Source: Actinocatenispora sp963805605
GTDB lineage: Bacteria; Actinomycetota; Actinomycetes; Mycobacteriales; Micromonosporaceae
DNA: 64,000 bases
Direction: 5' to 3'
Assembly (NCBI GenBank): GCA_963805605.1
Contig: CAWDUX010000002.1
Location: 3,038,001-3,102,000 of the forward strand
Shown here: in pieces, positions 7,513 to 16,305 of the stretch
Position numbering within the stretch: position 1 is the stretch's first letter
Layout: every line of letters begins with the position of its first letter
The notes under the pieces: model-generated
Database searches by the model: none
The model's input: the letters and a program-made list of their open reading frames with translations, nothing else
Told to the model about the DNA's origin: nothing
Translations under genes and position numbers: made by a program

Positions 7513-9408
7513 TCAGAACCTGGTGCTACTGGACGCCGGGTCGGTGGCGGCGTCGACCGGGTCGTCACCGCCGCCTGCCGGGTCGGTGGCCGGCCACCGG
7601 TCGCCGTTCTTCATCCGCTCGTTGCGGGACCGGTGTGCGCCCTTGGCCCGGTCGGTGCCCTTACCGGTGTTCGGCGGCTCGTCGGTGATCCGGGGGAGTA
7701 TCTGGGTCGACACCTCGATCTCCGTGCCGGGCCTGGACCCGGTCCTGGCCGCCGGGTCCGTAGCGGCGGACTGCCGGCCGGTGGCGGTCCGGGACTCGCG
7801 TCCGGCCGCGCCGGGGCCGACGGCTGCGGCTGTTGCGGCGAGCTCGGCCGGCCCGTTGGGTTCGGCCGGTTCGATGAGGTCGGCCAGGTCGCTGTCGTGG
7901 CGGCCGGGAACGGCCGAGCGGGACCGGTCCAGTGCCGGTACGAGCACCGCCCCGAGCAGCGGTGTACCGATGCGGGCCAGCTGTTCGGCGGTGTCCACCA
8001 CGTCCTCGTGCCGGCTGACGCCGAGTTCCACCGTGAGGATGGCGGCGTCGGCGAGACCGGCCAGGCTCTGTGCGTCGGCGCTGCTGGTCGCGTCTGGTCC
8101 GGCGACCACTATCCGTACGGCCTCGGCGCGGACCGCGTGCAGGGCCGCGCGCGCAGCTTCGGACTGGCACAGGCTGCCCGCGCTGCCGGTTCCGCCGGTG
8201 ATGGCGCGCAGATACGGCTCGCCCGGGATGTTGTGCAGCACCGTGTCGAGCCCGGCGGTCCCGGTGGTCAGTTCGGTCCAGCCGGGTGCGGCGGGCAGCG
8301 CCAGCAGGTCGGCTGCTGTGGGGTCGGCGCCGGTACGGCCGTCCGCGACGGCGACCAACAGGCTGCTGGTGCCGGTACGGGAGAAGGCGGCGGCGAGGTT
8401 GGTCGCCACGATGGTGGCGGCGGGTCCGTCCGAGGTGCCGATCACCGCGATCAGCTGATCGGACTGTGGCCCGGCGGAGAGTTCGTTGCGGAGCCGGCTG
8501 AACATCCGGCCACCCGTGCTGGCCTGGGTGAGCATTCGGGTGGGTGCGTTCGGCAGGGTCGTCAGTACCGGGATGGCGTGCCGGTGCATGTCGTCGGCCC
8601 GGTGCACGACACGACCGAGCCGGGCCCGTAGCAGCGCGATGAGCAGGCCGAGTAGCAGTCCGATGAGGCCGCCGGCGGCCAGGTTGACGGGCAGTACGGG
8701 CCGGATCGGTGCGGACGGCGTGCTCGCGTCGCTGATGATCCGGCCGGCGTCGACCGGGCTGGTGGTGGTGTTGGTCAGCCGGTTGGTGAGGTCGTCCAGT
8801 TGGGTGGACAGGTTGTGCCGCTGGGTCTCCAGTACGAGCTGTTCGGGTGATCCGGCGGGCACTGTGGCGAGCCGGCGGGATGCGGCGAGCAGTTCCTTGG
8901 TGACGTCACCGACCTGGGTACGCAGTGCTCTGGTGGCCGCCGTGTTGGCGGTGGCCGCGTTGCTGGACCGGTTGGTCAGGTACGCGGTGGCGAAGGCGTG
9001 CGAGCCGGACCTGGCCCGTTGTGGGCTGTCCGCCGCGAAAGCGATCCTGAGGATGGTGCTGTTCGGCGGTACCGACACGGTCACCTGTCGGCCGAGGGCG
9101 CCGGCGGTCGCCTGCTCGTGCAGCGACTGCCGGGCCCGGCTGGCCACCGCGGTGGAGTGGACCAGTTGGGCCTCGGTATCGAGGTTGATGGTGTTCTTGG
9201 TACGTCCGCCCGCGGCGTTGCTGTCCTGCCCGTCGACGGGCAGGACCAGCACCGAGGTGGTCGCCTGGTAGATGTGCGGCAGGTGGGCGGTGGCGCCGGC
9301 GCCGGTGAGGATGCCGAGTCCGGTCAAAGCCGCGATCAGCCACCAGTTCCGTCGCAGGGCTGCGAGGTGGTCCAGCAGGTCGGTGGGTGCCGGACGGTTG
9401 ACATCCAT
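7513..9408 (-). CDS. Wzz-like chain-length protein with degenerate kinase domain
   Basis: A 631-residue protein. A first membrane helix lies at about residues 21-38, an extracytoplasmic Wzz-type domain with a helical hairpin at 50-240, a Pro-rich run (S-A-P-I-R-P-V-L-P) before helix two at 243-262, then a cytoplasmic domain that resembles BY-kinase/CpsD. The P-loop position reads G-T-S-D-G-P-A-A-T (about 324-332): the Lys needed for ATP binding is absent. No tyrosine cluster ends the protein; the last 130 residues are Pro/Ala/Asp/Arg-rich and look disordered. The start is the ATG with GAAAGG 9 bases upstream; an ATG 90 bases further upstream (adding 30 residues) has no clear ribosome site. 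It likely sets chain length of the exported polymer. Confidence 0.82.
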   Translation of the reverse strand: MDVNRPAPTDLLDHLAALRRNWWLIAALTGLGILTGAGATAHLPHIYQATTSVLVLPVDGQDSNAAGGRTKNTINLDTEAQLVHSTAVASRARQSLHEQATAGALGRQVTVSVPPNSTILRIAFAADSPQRARSGSHAFATAYLTNRSSNAATANTAATRALRTQVGDVTKELLAASRRLATVPAGSPEQLVLETQRHNLSTQLDDLTNRLTNTTTSPVDAGRIISDASTPSAPIRPVLPVNLAAGGLIGLLLGLLIALLRARLGRVVHRADDMHRHAIPVLTTLPNAPTRMLTQASTGGRMFSRLRNELSAGPQSDQLIAVIGTSDGPAATIVATNLAAAFSRTGTSSLLVAVADGRTGADPTAADLLALPAAPGWTELTTGTAGLDTVLHNIPGEPYLRAITGGTGSAGSLCQSEAARAALHAVRAEAVRIVVAGPDATSSADAQSLAGLADAAILTVELGVSRHEDVVDTAEQLARIGTPLLGAVLVPALDRSRSAVPGRHDSDLADLIEPAEPNGPAELAATAAAVGPGAAGRESRTATGRQSAATDPAARTGSRPGTEIEVSTQILPRITDEPPNTGKGTDRAKGAHRSRNERMKNGDRWPATDPAGGGDDPVDAATDPASSSTRF

Positions 9409-9623
9409 GGGGGTGGGCCTTTCGCCGTGAGGGGCGCGGGTGCGCCGCCGGATCCATGTGTCTGCTTTTCGTATCCACTTCAGCACATACGGTTCCATGG
9501 CAGGATGCTCATGTATACCTTAAGTGATTCTATTACTACCTTGAGTGCGGGGTTGGGTTCGGGCGAGGGTTGTCCCGTGCGTTGAGCCCACGGCTACCCG
9601 CTGACAGCACAGGAAGGTTGGCG
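9409..9623. promoter_or_regulatory. divergent promoter region of the polysaccharide locus
   Basis: This gap separates the minus-strand Wzz-operon from the plus-strand GH26 gene. It contains an unusually AT-rich patch (about 9508-9543) in otherwise very GC-rich DNA, the place where promoters for both directions would be expected. On the minus strand TATACAT sits a few bases before the alternative ATG at 9498; if that is a -10 element the transcript would start near that ATG, which supports the internal start at 9408. No operator for a known regulator is evident. Confidence 0.4.
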
Positions 9624-10748
9624 ATGCGTGGGAACACGGGGGCGGCGACATGGCGGAGGGCTATCGGTGCGACGTTGGTGGTGGTCGCCACGTTGGCCGT
9701 GACGTCACCGGCCGGGTTCGGCGCGGCGCGGGGCACATCGGGCCGGGCGGTGCCGGCAGCGGGTGCGTCGACGAAGGCCTGCGGGGTGAACCGGAAACTG
9801 ATACCCGACTGCGGGATACTCTGGGGCGCCGCGGCGGGCGGACACACCGGGATCCCCACCACGACGGCCGTGCACTCGTTCGAGACGCTGACCCAGCGGA
9901 CCCAGTCGGTCTTCCACACCTACCAGCGGGGCACCGGCACGCTGTTCCCGACGCCCGAGGAGATCGCCCTGGCCAAGGAGCCCGGCCATCCGCGCATCCC
10001 GTTCATCAACTGGAAGCCGGCCGAGGCCAGCTGGGCGTCCATCGCCAGGGGCAATGCCAAGATCGACGCGTTCCTGGACAACCTGGCCGCGTACATCAAG
10101 AAGAACTACCCGTACCGCTTCTTCATGACCGTCCAGCACGAACCCGAGAACGACGTCGTCCAGCGGGCCGGCTCCGGCTACACCGCATCCGACTACGCCG
10201 CCATGTACCGGCACGTCGTACAGCGGCTACGGGCGAAGGGCGCGACCAATATCATCTACGTCATCTGCTACATGGGTAACCGGGCCTGGGGCTCGGTGCC
10301 GTGGCACGACCAGCTCTACCCGGGCAACGACATCATCGACTGGATCGGCGACGACTGCTACGGCCGCAGCACCCCCGGCTACGGCTACGGCGACTTCAAC
10401 GAACTGGTCAACCGGGGCAAGACCGCCGACGGCACCACCTGGCCCGGGTTCTACAACTGGGCCAGTAAGAAATTCCCGGGCAAGCCGCTGATGATGTCCG
10501 AGTGGGGTGTCTTCACCGGCACGGACGTCAACCACAAGGCCGCGTTCTACAACAACGTCGGCACGGAAATCTCCGCCTTCCCGCGGTTCAAGGCGCTCTT
10601 CTACTTCGAGACCCCGCAGGGCAAGGGAGACACCCGGGTCAACGTACCGGCGAACGCGCTCGGACCGTACCGCCGGCTCGGTAAGATGGCCCGCTTCCAG
10701 GTGGACATGGGCAACGCCACCCACAAAGTGATCCTGGGTCGGGGCTGA
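9624..10748 (+). CDS. secreted GH26-type glycoside hydrolase
   Basis: A 374-residue protein. A strong AGGAAGG seven bases upstream fixes the ATG. Residues 1-35 are a signal peptide (basic W-R-R, hydrophobic core, Ala-rich cleavage region). The catalytic domain has H-E-P-E-N-D at 172-177 (general acid/base Glu173) and M-S-E-W-G at 291-295 (nucleophile Glu293), which fits clan GH-A family 26 and related mannanase-like enzymes. Two Cys near 53 and 63 could form a disulfide. It is transcribed away from the Wzz-led operon and would act outside the cell on the polymer, either for release or remodelling. It is related in fold, not in close sequence, to the lipoprotein at the other end of the cluster. 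Confidence 0.83.
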   Translation: MRGNTGAATWRRAIGATLVVVATLAVTSPAGFGAARGTSGRAVPAAGASTKACGVNRKLIPDCGILWGAAAGGHTGIPTTTAVHSFETLTQRTQSVFHTYQRGTGTLFPTPEEIALAKEPGHPRIPFINWKPAEASWASIARGNAKIDAFLDNLAAYIKKNYPYRFFMTVQHEPENDVVQRAGSGYTASDYAAMYRHVVQRLRAKGATNIIYVICYMGNRAWGSVPWHDQLYPGNDIIDWIGDDCYGRSTPGYGYGDFNELVNRGKTADGTTWPGFYNWASKKFPGKPLMMSEWGVFTGTDVNHKAAFYNNVGTEISAFPRFKALFYFETPQGKGDTRVNVPANALGPYRRLGKMARFQVDMGNATHKVILGRG

Positions 10749-10764
10749 CCAGGTCCTCGGAACC

Positions 10765-10804
10765 CTCCGCGCGTCGTCCGGGCCGATCCGGGTGGCGCGC
10801 GGAG
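10765..10804. terminator. possible bidirectional terminator hairpin
   Basis: Nine-base perfect arms CTCCGCGCG and CGCGCGGAG flank a 22-base loop. The hairpin lies between the convergent GH26 and TauE-type genes; a T-rich run occurs shortly downstream on the plus strand. Confidence 0.45.
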
Positions 10805-10825
10805 CAACGTAATGATCCGATCGTT

Positions 10826-11764
10826 TTAGTAGGTTTTTTCGGTACGCGAAGAACCCTCGGCCGCCGCCTCGACCCGCATCCGGTACCGCGCCCGCAGCAG
10901 CGGCGCCACCAGCATCCAACCAGGAACGCAGACCACCAGACCCGCGGCCAGCGCGCCGATCAGCACCAGATTGCCCACACCCAGCATCTTCAGACCGCTG
11001 ACCAGCAGGATCAGCCCCAGCGCGCGGCGTACCAGAGCACTGGGCGCCCGGGACGATAGCCGGGCACCGAGGTACACCCCGGGCACCGCTCCGACCAGCA
11101 GAAACGCGGTCAGGCTGAGCCGGAAGTCGCCGAACAGCAGGTGCGCCACCGCGGCCGACGCCACCAGCGGCACCGCCTGGACAAGATCCGTACCGACCAG
11201 GTCCCGCGCCGACAGCATCGGGTACAACGCCAGCAGCGCCACGATGATCAGCGAACCGGAACCGACCGAGGTCAACCCCACGATCAGGCCGCCCGCCGCA
11301 CCGACCAGCACCGTCGGCACCGGCCGTACCGGCATCGCGCCGAGCAGCTCGCCGCCGGTACGGCCCAGGCTCTGCTCCCGCACCGTCACGAACGCCCGCG
11401 CCGCCAGGCCCACGACGGCGAGCAGCAGCGCGCCGCCCAGCGCCAGCGAAATGATGTGCTGCACCTGCATCCCGTCGCCCAGCCCCCGGGCCACCAGCAC
11501 CCCGGCGAAGGCGAACGGCACGCTGCCCACACACAACCAGCCGACCAGTCGTCGGTCCACCGTGCCGCGGCGCAGATGCACCGCGCCACCGACCGGTTTC
11601 ATCACCAGGCTGGCCACCAGGTCGCTGGAGACCGCGGCGAGCGGCGGCACGCCGAAGAAGAGCACCAGCATCGGCGTCATCAGCGCGCCGCCACCCATCC
11701 CGGTCAGGCCCACCACCACGCCCACCCCGAGACCCGCGACGATCAGCAGCAGATCAGCATGCAT
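10826..11764 (-). CDS. TauE/SafE family sulfite/sulfate-type anion transporter
   Basis: A 312-residue membrane protein with about eight helices in two halves, each opening with a TauE motif: G-L-T-G-M-G-G-G near residue 20 and G-L-T-S-V-G-S-G near residue 163. TauE/SafE proteins move sulfite, sulfoacetate, taurine-derived or other organic anions; direction cannot be inferred. It starts about 10 bases after the APS kinase gene ends and is surely co-transcribed with it. That pairing suggests handling of an inorganic sulfur anion for PAPS formation. The ATG used has no strong ribosome site and translation may be coupled to the upstream gene. Confidence 0.84.
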   Translation of the reverse strand: MHADLLLIVAGLGVGVVVGLTGMGGGALMTPMLVLFFGVPPLAAVSSDLVASLVMKPVGGAVHLRRGTVDRRLVGWLCVGSVPFAFAGVLVARGLGDGMQVQHIISLALGGALLLAVVGLAARAFVTVREQSLGRTGGELLGAMPVRPVPTVLVGAAGGLIVGLTSVGSGSLIIVALLALYPMLSARDLVGTDLVQAVPLVASAAVAHLLFGDFRLSLTAFLLVGAVPGVYLGARLSSRAPSALVRRALGLILLVSGLKMLGVGNLVLIGALAAGLVVCVPGWMLVAPLLRARYRMRVEAAAEGSSRTEKTY

Positions 11765-11773
11765 CAGGCCACC

Positions 11774-13294
11774 TCAGTTCGTCAGTTCGCCGTCCAGCCA
11801 GCCGCCGGCGACCAGATGCTCCAGCACCGCCGCCACCGCCTCTGGCACGGTCAGGCTCGACGTGTCCAGGGTCAGGTCCGCGTCCGTCGGAATCTCGTAC
11901 GGGTCCGACACCCCGGTGAACGCCGGAACCTTACCGGCCCGGGCCTTCGCGTACAGGCCCTTGCGGTCCCGTTCCTCGCAGACCTCCAGCGGGGTCGCCA
12001 CATGCACCAGGACGAAGTCCGCGCCGACCGCCCGGACCATGTCGCGTACCTCGGCCCGGGTCCGCTCGTACGGGGCGATCGGCGCGCACAATGCCACCCC
12101 GCCGTGCCGCGCCACCTCGGCGGCCACGAAACCGATCCGGCGTACGTTGCGGTCCCGGTCCTCGGCGGAGAAGCCCAGCCCCGCCGACAGCATCCGGCGC
12201 ACCACGTCGCCGTCCAGCGTCGTCGCGGTCCGCTCGCCGGCCTCGGCCAGCGCGTCCCCCACACCCCGGGCGATGGTCGACTTGCCGGCCCCGGACAGGC
12301 CGGTGAACAGCAGCACCAGGCCGCGCCGGTGCCGGGGCGGGCGCGCCCGGCGCAGCTCCCGGGCCACCGCCGGCGGGGTGTGCCACTCGGGCAGCGGCGA
12401 CCCCCGGTCCAGCATGTCGTCGATCTCGCTGACCGACATGGCGGTACGCCGGCGCCGCGGCGGAATGTCGTCCATCGGACGCCACTGCCCGTCCCGGCTG
12501 TCGTAGGCCAGGTCACGGGGCACCACGACGCGGATACCGCCGCCGACCGCCACCCCGGTGGACAGCAGGTGGGTGGCGCCGTAGCTGGCCGCCACCCGGG
12601 CACGCAGCAGGCCGTCGCGTATCTCGTCGCCGCGCGAAGCCAGCGGCACCGCCACGATCGTCGCCGCCGGGATACGCTCCCGGGCCGCCAGGATCGAGCG
12701 GACCAGCACCTCCGCCGCCAGACCCTCGGGGGTCGGGCCGGCCACCGGCACGAAGATCAGCAGGTGCGCGCCGATCGTCCGGGCCGCATTCGAGATCTGC
12801 GCAAGCTGCGGACGGTGCAGCGGGCGGGTCGCGATCACCCCGAGCACCCGCCCCTCCGGCAGCGACTTGCGAACCTCCGCCGGGCCGTGGCGCAGTCGCC
12901 GGAACGCGCCGTGCTCCGGCGCGCCGACCTGCCGTACCGGGCCGGCCACCCGGAACCAGCCGGTACGCACCGCGGTCAGCTGCACCGCCTCGACCGCGGC
13001 GACCGGGGCGCCCTCCGGGTCGGTGAGCACCAGCATCCGCCGGATCGGATGGCCGGGATCCAGCCGCTCCGCGACCTCGGCCGGCACCGTCAACGTCACC
13101 GGTACCGGCCAGGCCGTGCCGTCGCCGAGCGCACCACGGCGCAGCACGCCCGACACGTCCTCCTCGGTGAGGAAGCCGGTCAGCGGCGCGTACGCCCCGG
13201 ACAGCAGCAGTTCGAGGTCGGCGAGCTCGGCAGGACGCGGTGTGTACGTCGGCGCGTCACGCAGCACGTCGTCCGGAAGTACCCATTCGGACAT
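11774..13294 (-). CDS. APS kinase with degenerate ATP-sulfurylase-like domain
   Basis: A 506-residue fusion. Residues 1-290 resemble ATP sulfurylase, but the catalytic signature expected as Q-T/V-R-N-P-x-H-R-x-H reads A-T-R-P-L-H-R-P-Q (155-163), and no G-R-D-H-A-G motif is visible. Residues 325-506 are a full APS kinase: P-loop G-L-S-G-A-G-K-S-T (332-340), DGD (361-363), the R-D-R-N-V-R-R-I-G helix, I-A-P-Y-E (406-410) and the K-V-P-A-F-T-G-V-S-D-P-Y-E segment. So it should phosphorylate APS to PAPS, while APS synthesis probably needs another enzyme. The ATG follows a GGGGGTG ribosome site. Neighbours are TauE downstream and the sulfotransferase locus about 7 kb away. Confidence 0.85.
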   Translation of the reverse strand: MSEWVLPDDVLRDAPTYTPRPAELADLELLLSGAYAPLTGFLTEEDVSGVLRRGALGDGTAWPVPVTLTVPAEVAERLDPGHPIRRMLVLTDPEGAPVAAVEAVQLTAVRTGWFRVAGPVRQVGAPEHGAFRRLRHGPAEVRKSLPEGRVLGVIATRPLHRPQLAQISNAARTIGAHLLIFVPVAGPTPEGLAAEVLVRSILAARERIPAATIVAVPLASRGDEIRDGLLRARVAASYGATHLLSTGVAVGGGIRVVVPRDLAYDSRDGQWRPMDDIPPRRRRTAMSVSEIDDMLDRGSPLPEWHTPPAVARELRRARPPRHRRGLVLLFTGLSGAGKSTIARGVGDALAEAGERTATTLDGDVVRRMLSAGLGFSAEDRDRNVRRIGFVAAEVARHGGVALCAPIAPYERTRAEVRDMVRAVGADFVLVHVATPLEVCEERDRKGLYAKARAGKVPAFTGVSDPYEIPTDADLTLDTSSLTVPEAVAAVLEHLVAGGWLDGELTN

Positions 13295-13366
13295 CGCACC
13301 CCCATTCGATGTCCTCACAGTGTTCCAGCAGACCCCGGCCAGCGTCGAGGAGCCCCGGTATCGGAT

Positions 13367-16162
13367 TCAGCCGGTGTTGCGCAGCCCGGCGGCGATGCCG
13401 TTGACGGTGGACAGTAGTGCCCGCTCCAGCAACTCGTCCCGCTGCGCCGCGTCCGCACCCCCGGCTGCCTGGTACTTCGCCAGCAACGCCACCTGCAGGT
13501 GGTGCAGCGGCTCCAGGTAGGTGTCCCGGATCTCCAGGGTTCGCCGCAGCGCCGGCTGCGCGTCCAGCAGCTCCGCCTCACCGGTGATGGCCAGTACCTC
13601 ATCCACTGTGCGCTGGTACTCCGCGGAGATCTGATCGAAGATGCCGTGCAGCTCGGCCGGCACCAACCTCGTCACGTACCGCCGGGCGATCGACAGGTCG
13701 GTCTTGGCCAGCATCATCTCGACGTTGGAGATGAACGTACGGAAGAAGTGCCAACGGCCGTACATCGAGCGCAGCCGGTCGGTCAGCCCGGCCTCCCGGG
13801 CTGCGGCCAGCCCGCTTCCCACCCCGTACCAGCCGGGCACGATCTGGCGGGTCTGGGTCCAGCCGAACACCCACGGGATGGCCCGCAGCCCTTCCAGGCC
13901 GGCGTCGGTGTTGGGCCGCTTCGACGGCCGGGAGCCGATGTTCAGCGCGCCCAGCAGGGCGGTCGGCGTACAGGCCCAGAAGTAGTCGGGCAGCCGGGGC
14001 TGCTCGACCAGACCCCGGTACGTCTGCTCGGCGCGGTCGGCCACCGTCTCCATCGCCTCGTCCCAGACGGCCAGCTCCTCGGCCGGCTGCCGGGGCCGGG
14101 TGTGCAGCAGGGTCGCCTGCAGTACGGCCGAGACGGTCAGTTCCAGGTTCTCCCGGGCCAGCGCCGGCAGGGTGTACTTGTCGGAGATGACCTCACCCTG
14201 CTCGGTCACCTTGATCGAACCGTCCAAGGTGCCGTACGGCTGCGCCAGGATCGCCTCGTGGGTGGGTCCGCCGCCACGCCCGACGGTCCCGCCCCGGCCG
14301 TGGAACAGCCGCAACGTCACGCCATGCTTGGCTGCCGTGTCCCGCATCGCGCGCTGCGCCCGGTGGATGGACCACTGGCTGGCCGCGATGCCGGCCTCCT
14401 TGTTGGAGTCCGAGTAGCCGAGCATGATCTCCTGCACGTCACCGCGGGCCGCCACCAGCCGCCGGTAGTCGGGCAGGCTGAGCAGCGAATCAAGCAGCTC
14501 ACCGCCGGTCTTCAGCTCGTGCACCGTCTCCAGTAGCGGTACGAACCCGACCCGGGCGCGGCCCGCATGCACGTCGACCAGGCCGTTCTCCCGGGCCAGT
14601 ACGACCGCTGCGAGCAGGTCGTCGATCCCGTGCGTCATCGAGATGATGTACGACTCGATGACCTCGGGCCCGAACGTGTCCTGCACCTGCCGGATCGTGG
14701 CGAACACGTCGTACGTGCGGCGTGGGATCTCGGTCAGGTCGGTGTCCGGGGAGGACAGCGGACGACGACCGGCCAGTTCGCGTACCAGAAGTTCGGTCCG
14801 TGCCGGCCGGTCGAGCTGTGCGTAGTCGACCTCACCGACCGCCGCGTACAGCTCGGCCAGCACCGCGTGGTGCTTCTCGGAGTGTTCCCGTACGTCCATG
14901 GTGGCCAGCTGCAGCCCGAATGCCTCCGCGGCGCGGATGGTGTTCGACACCTGGCCGGCGGCGACCAGCGCGCCGTTGTGCTTCGACAGCGAGGTGCGCA
15001 GTAGTTCAAGGTCGGCGACGTACTCGTCGGTGCCCAGATAGTCGCGGCCCGGCTCGTGTGGCCGACGGCTGCCCAGCCGGGACCGGGTGTTGGCCAGTTT
15101 GACCTTGATGCACCGGGCCTTCAGCCGGTACGGCTCCTCGGCGTTGACCCGCCGGAACCGGCTCGGCAGTTCCGGCAGCGCGTCCAGGTCGGCGGCCAGG
15201 CTGGCGGTCAGCTCGTCGGACACCCCGGCGCTGCGGTCCGACAGCGACAGGTCGCTGACCAGCCCGTCCATCGCCTTCTCCGCGGCCCGGATGCCGTACT
15301 CGTGGCCCAGTCGCAGTACGTTCGCGGTGACCTCGGGGGTGACGTACGGGTTGCCGTCCCGGTCACCGCCGATCCAGGTGCCGAAGGTGAACGGCTGCGC
15401 CGTGACTGGCAGCTCCGCACCCAGGTCGGCCAGGGTGTCCCGCAGGTCGCCGAGCACCCGGGGCGCGGCGTCGGCGTACAGCTCCGACAGGTAGTAGATG
15501 GCGTTGCGGGCCTCGTCGGCCGGCTCCGGCCGGGTCAGCCGCACCTCGTCGGTCTGCCAGAGCAGGTCGATCAGTTCGGCCAGCCGCCGGTCGTAGCGCT
15601 CGGTGTCGGCGCGGGACAGCTGCTCGACCCCGGCGATGGTCTTCTCGGTGGACTCCGCGTCCAACGTGTCGGCCAGCGCGCGCAACTTGACCAGGATCGA
15701 CCGGCGGGCCGCCTCGGTCGGGTGCGCGGTGAACACGGGCCGGATGGCCAACCGGCCGGCCGCCTTGGCGATCTCGTCGGCCGGGGTGCCGGCCTTACGG
15801 ATCAGTTCGGCGGTCTCCCGCAGCCAGCCGCCGGTGACCGCGCGGGAGGCCCGCAGGTCCCGGGCCCGGTGCACCTGCTCGGTGATGTTGGCCAGGTGGA
15901 AGTAGGTGGCGAAGGCGCGGCCCAGCTTGATGCCGGTCGCCACATCCAGTTCGGCCAGCCGGTCGGCGACGGTACTGGCGGAGTCCGTCCGGACCAGCGC
16001 CCGAACCTCCTCGACCAGGTCGAGCAGGTTCTGACCCTCCTGCCGGACCAGGGATTCGCCGAGCAGCGTGCCCAGCCGGCGGATGTCGGCGCGCAGCGCG
16101 GCGTCCGGCCCGTCCTCCGGATTCATGGCCCGACCTGGTTCATCGTTCGTCTTCTCGGTCAA
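13367..16162 (-). CDS. ppc: phosphoenolpyruvate carboxylase
   Basis: A 931-residue enzyme that carboxylates phosphoenolpyruvate with bicarbonate to oxaloacetate, refilling the TCA cycle. Both active-site regions are present: F-T-A-H-P-T-E-A-A-R-R-S with the catalytic His (about residue 146), and G-Y-S-D-S-N-K-E-A-G-I-A-A-S-Q-W (about 560). The glycine-rich F-H-G-R-G-G-T-V-G-R-G-G-G loop is intact, and the protein ends in the invariant R-N-T-G. A TTG with GGGAG seven bases upstream is the best start; an ATG 36 bases downstream gives a shorter N-terminus and is also possible. Length is normal for the family. Confidence 0.96.
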   Translation of the reverse strand: MTEKTNDEPGRAMNPEDGPDAALRADIRRLGTLLGESLVRQEGQNLLDLVEEVRALVRTDSASTVADRLAELDVATGIKLGRAFATYFHLANITEQVHRARDLRASRAVTGGWLRETAELIRKAGTPADEIAKAAGRLAIRPVFTAHPTEAARRSILVKLRALADTLDAESTEKTIAGVEQLSRADTERYDRRLAELIDLLWQTDEVRLTRPEPADEARNAIYYLSELYADAAPRVLGDLRDTLADLGAELPVTAQPFTFGTWIGGDRDGNPYVTPEVTANVLRLGHEYGIRAAEKAMDGLVSDLSLSDRSAGVSDELTASLAADLDALPELPSRFRRVNAEEPYRLKARCIKVKLANTRSRLGSRRPHEPGRDYLGTDEYVADLELLRTSLSKHNGALVAAGQVSNTIRAAEAFGLQLATMDVREHSEKHHAVLAELYAAVGEVDYAQLDRPARTELLVRELAGRRPLSSPDTDLTEIPRRTYDVFATIRQVQDTFGPEVIESYIISMTHGIDDLLAAVVLARENGLVDVHAGRARVGFVPLLETVHELKTGGELLDSLLSLPDYRRLVAARGDVQEIMLGYSDSNKEAGIAASQWSIHRAQRAMRDTAAKHGVTLRLFHGRGGTVGRGGGPTHEAILAQPYGTLDGSIKVTEQGEVISDKYTLPALARENLELTVSAVLQATLLHTRPRQPAEELAVWDEAMETVADRAEQTYRGLVEQPRLPDYFWACTPTALLGALNIGSRPSKRPNTDAGLEGLRAIPWVFGWTQTRQIVPGWYGVGSGLAAAREAGLTDRLRSMYGRWHFFRTFISNVEMMLAKTDLSIARRYVTRLVPAELHGIFDQISAEYQRTVDEVLAITGEAELLDAQPALRRTLEIRDTYLEPLHHLQVALLAKYQAAGGADAAQRDELLERALLSTVNGIAAGLRNTG

Positions 16163-16305
16163 CTCGAAGCTCCCTTCGCAGGGTGTGCGGAGCCTCCGAC
16201 GACGCTGTCCGAGATCAGTCCCGATGGTAACGGCCAGCCTTACCCCCGCGCGGCACCCCGTGACAACGTCCACTGCCCGGACCCTCCGTACCTGCGCTCA
16301 CGCCC

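Noticed and set aside
6991..8631. Plus-strand frame of more than 500 codons across the Wzz and polymerase genes
   Set aside because: It spans the boundary of two well-supported minus-strand genes and codes for a Gly/Arg/Val-rich shadow.
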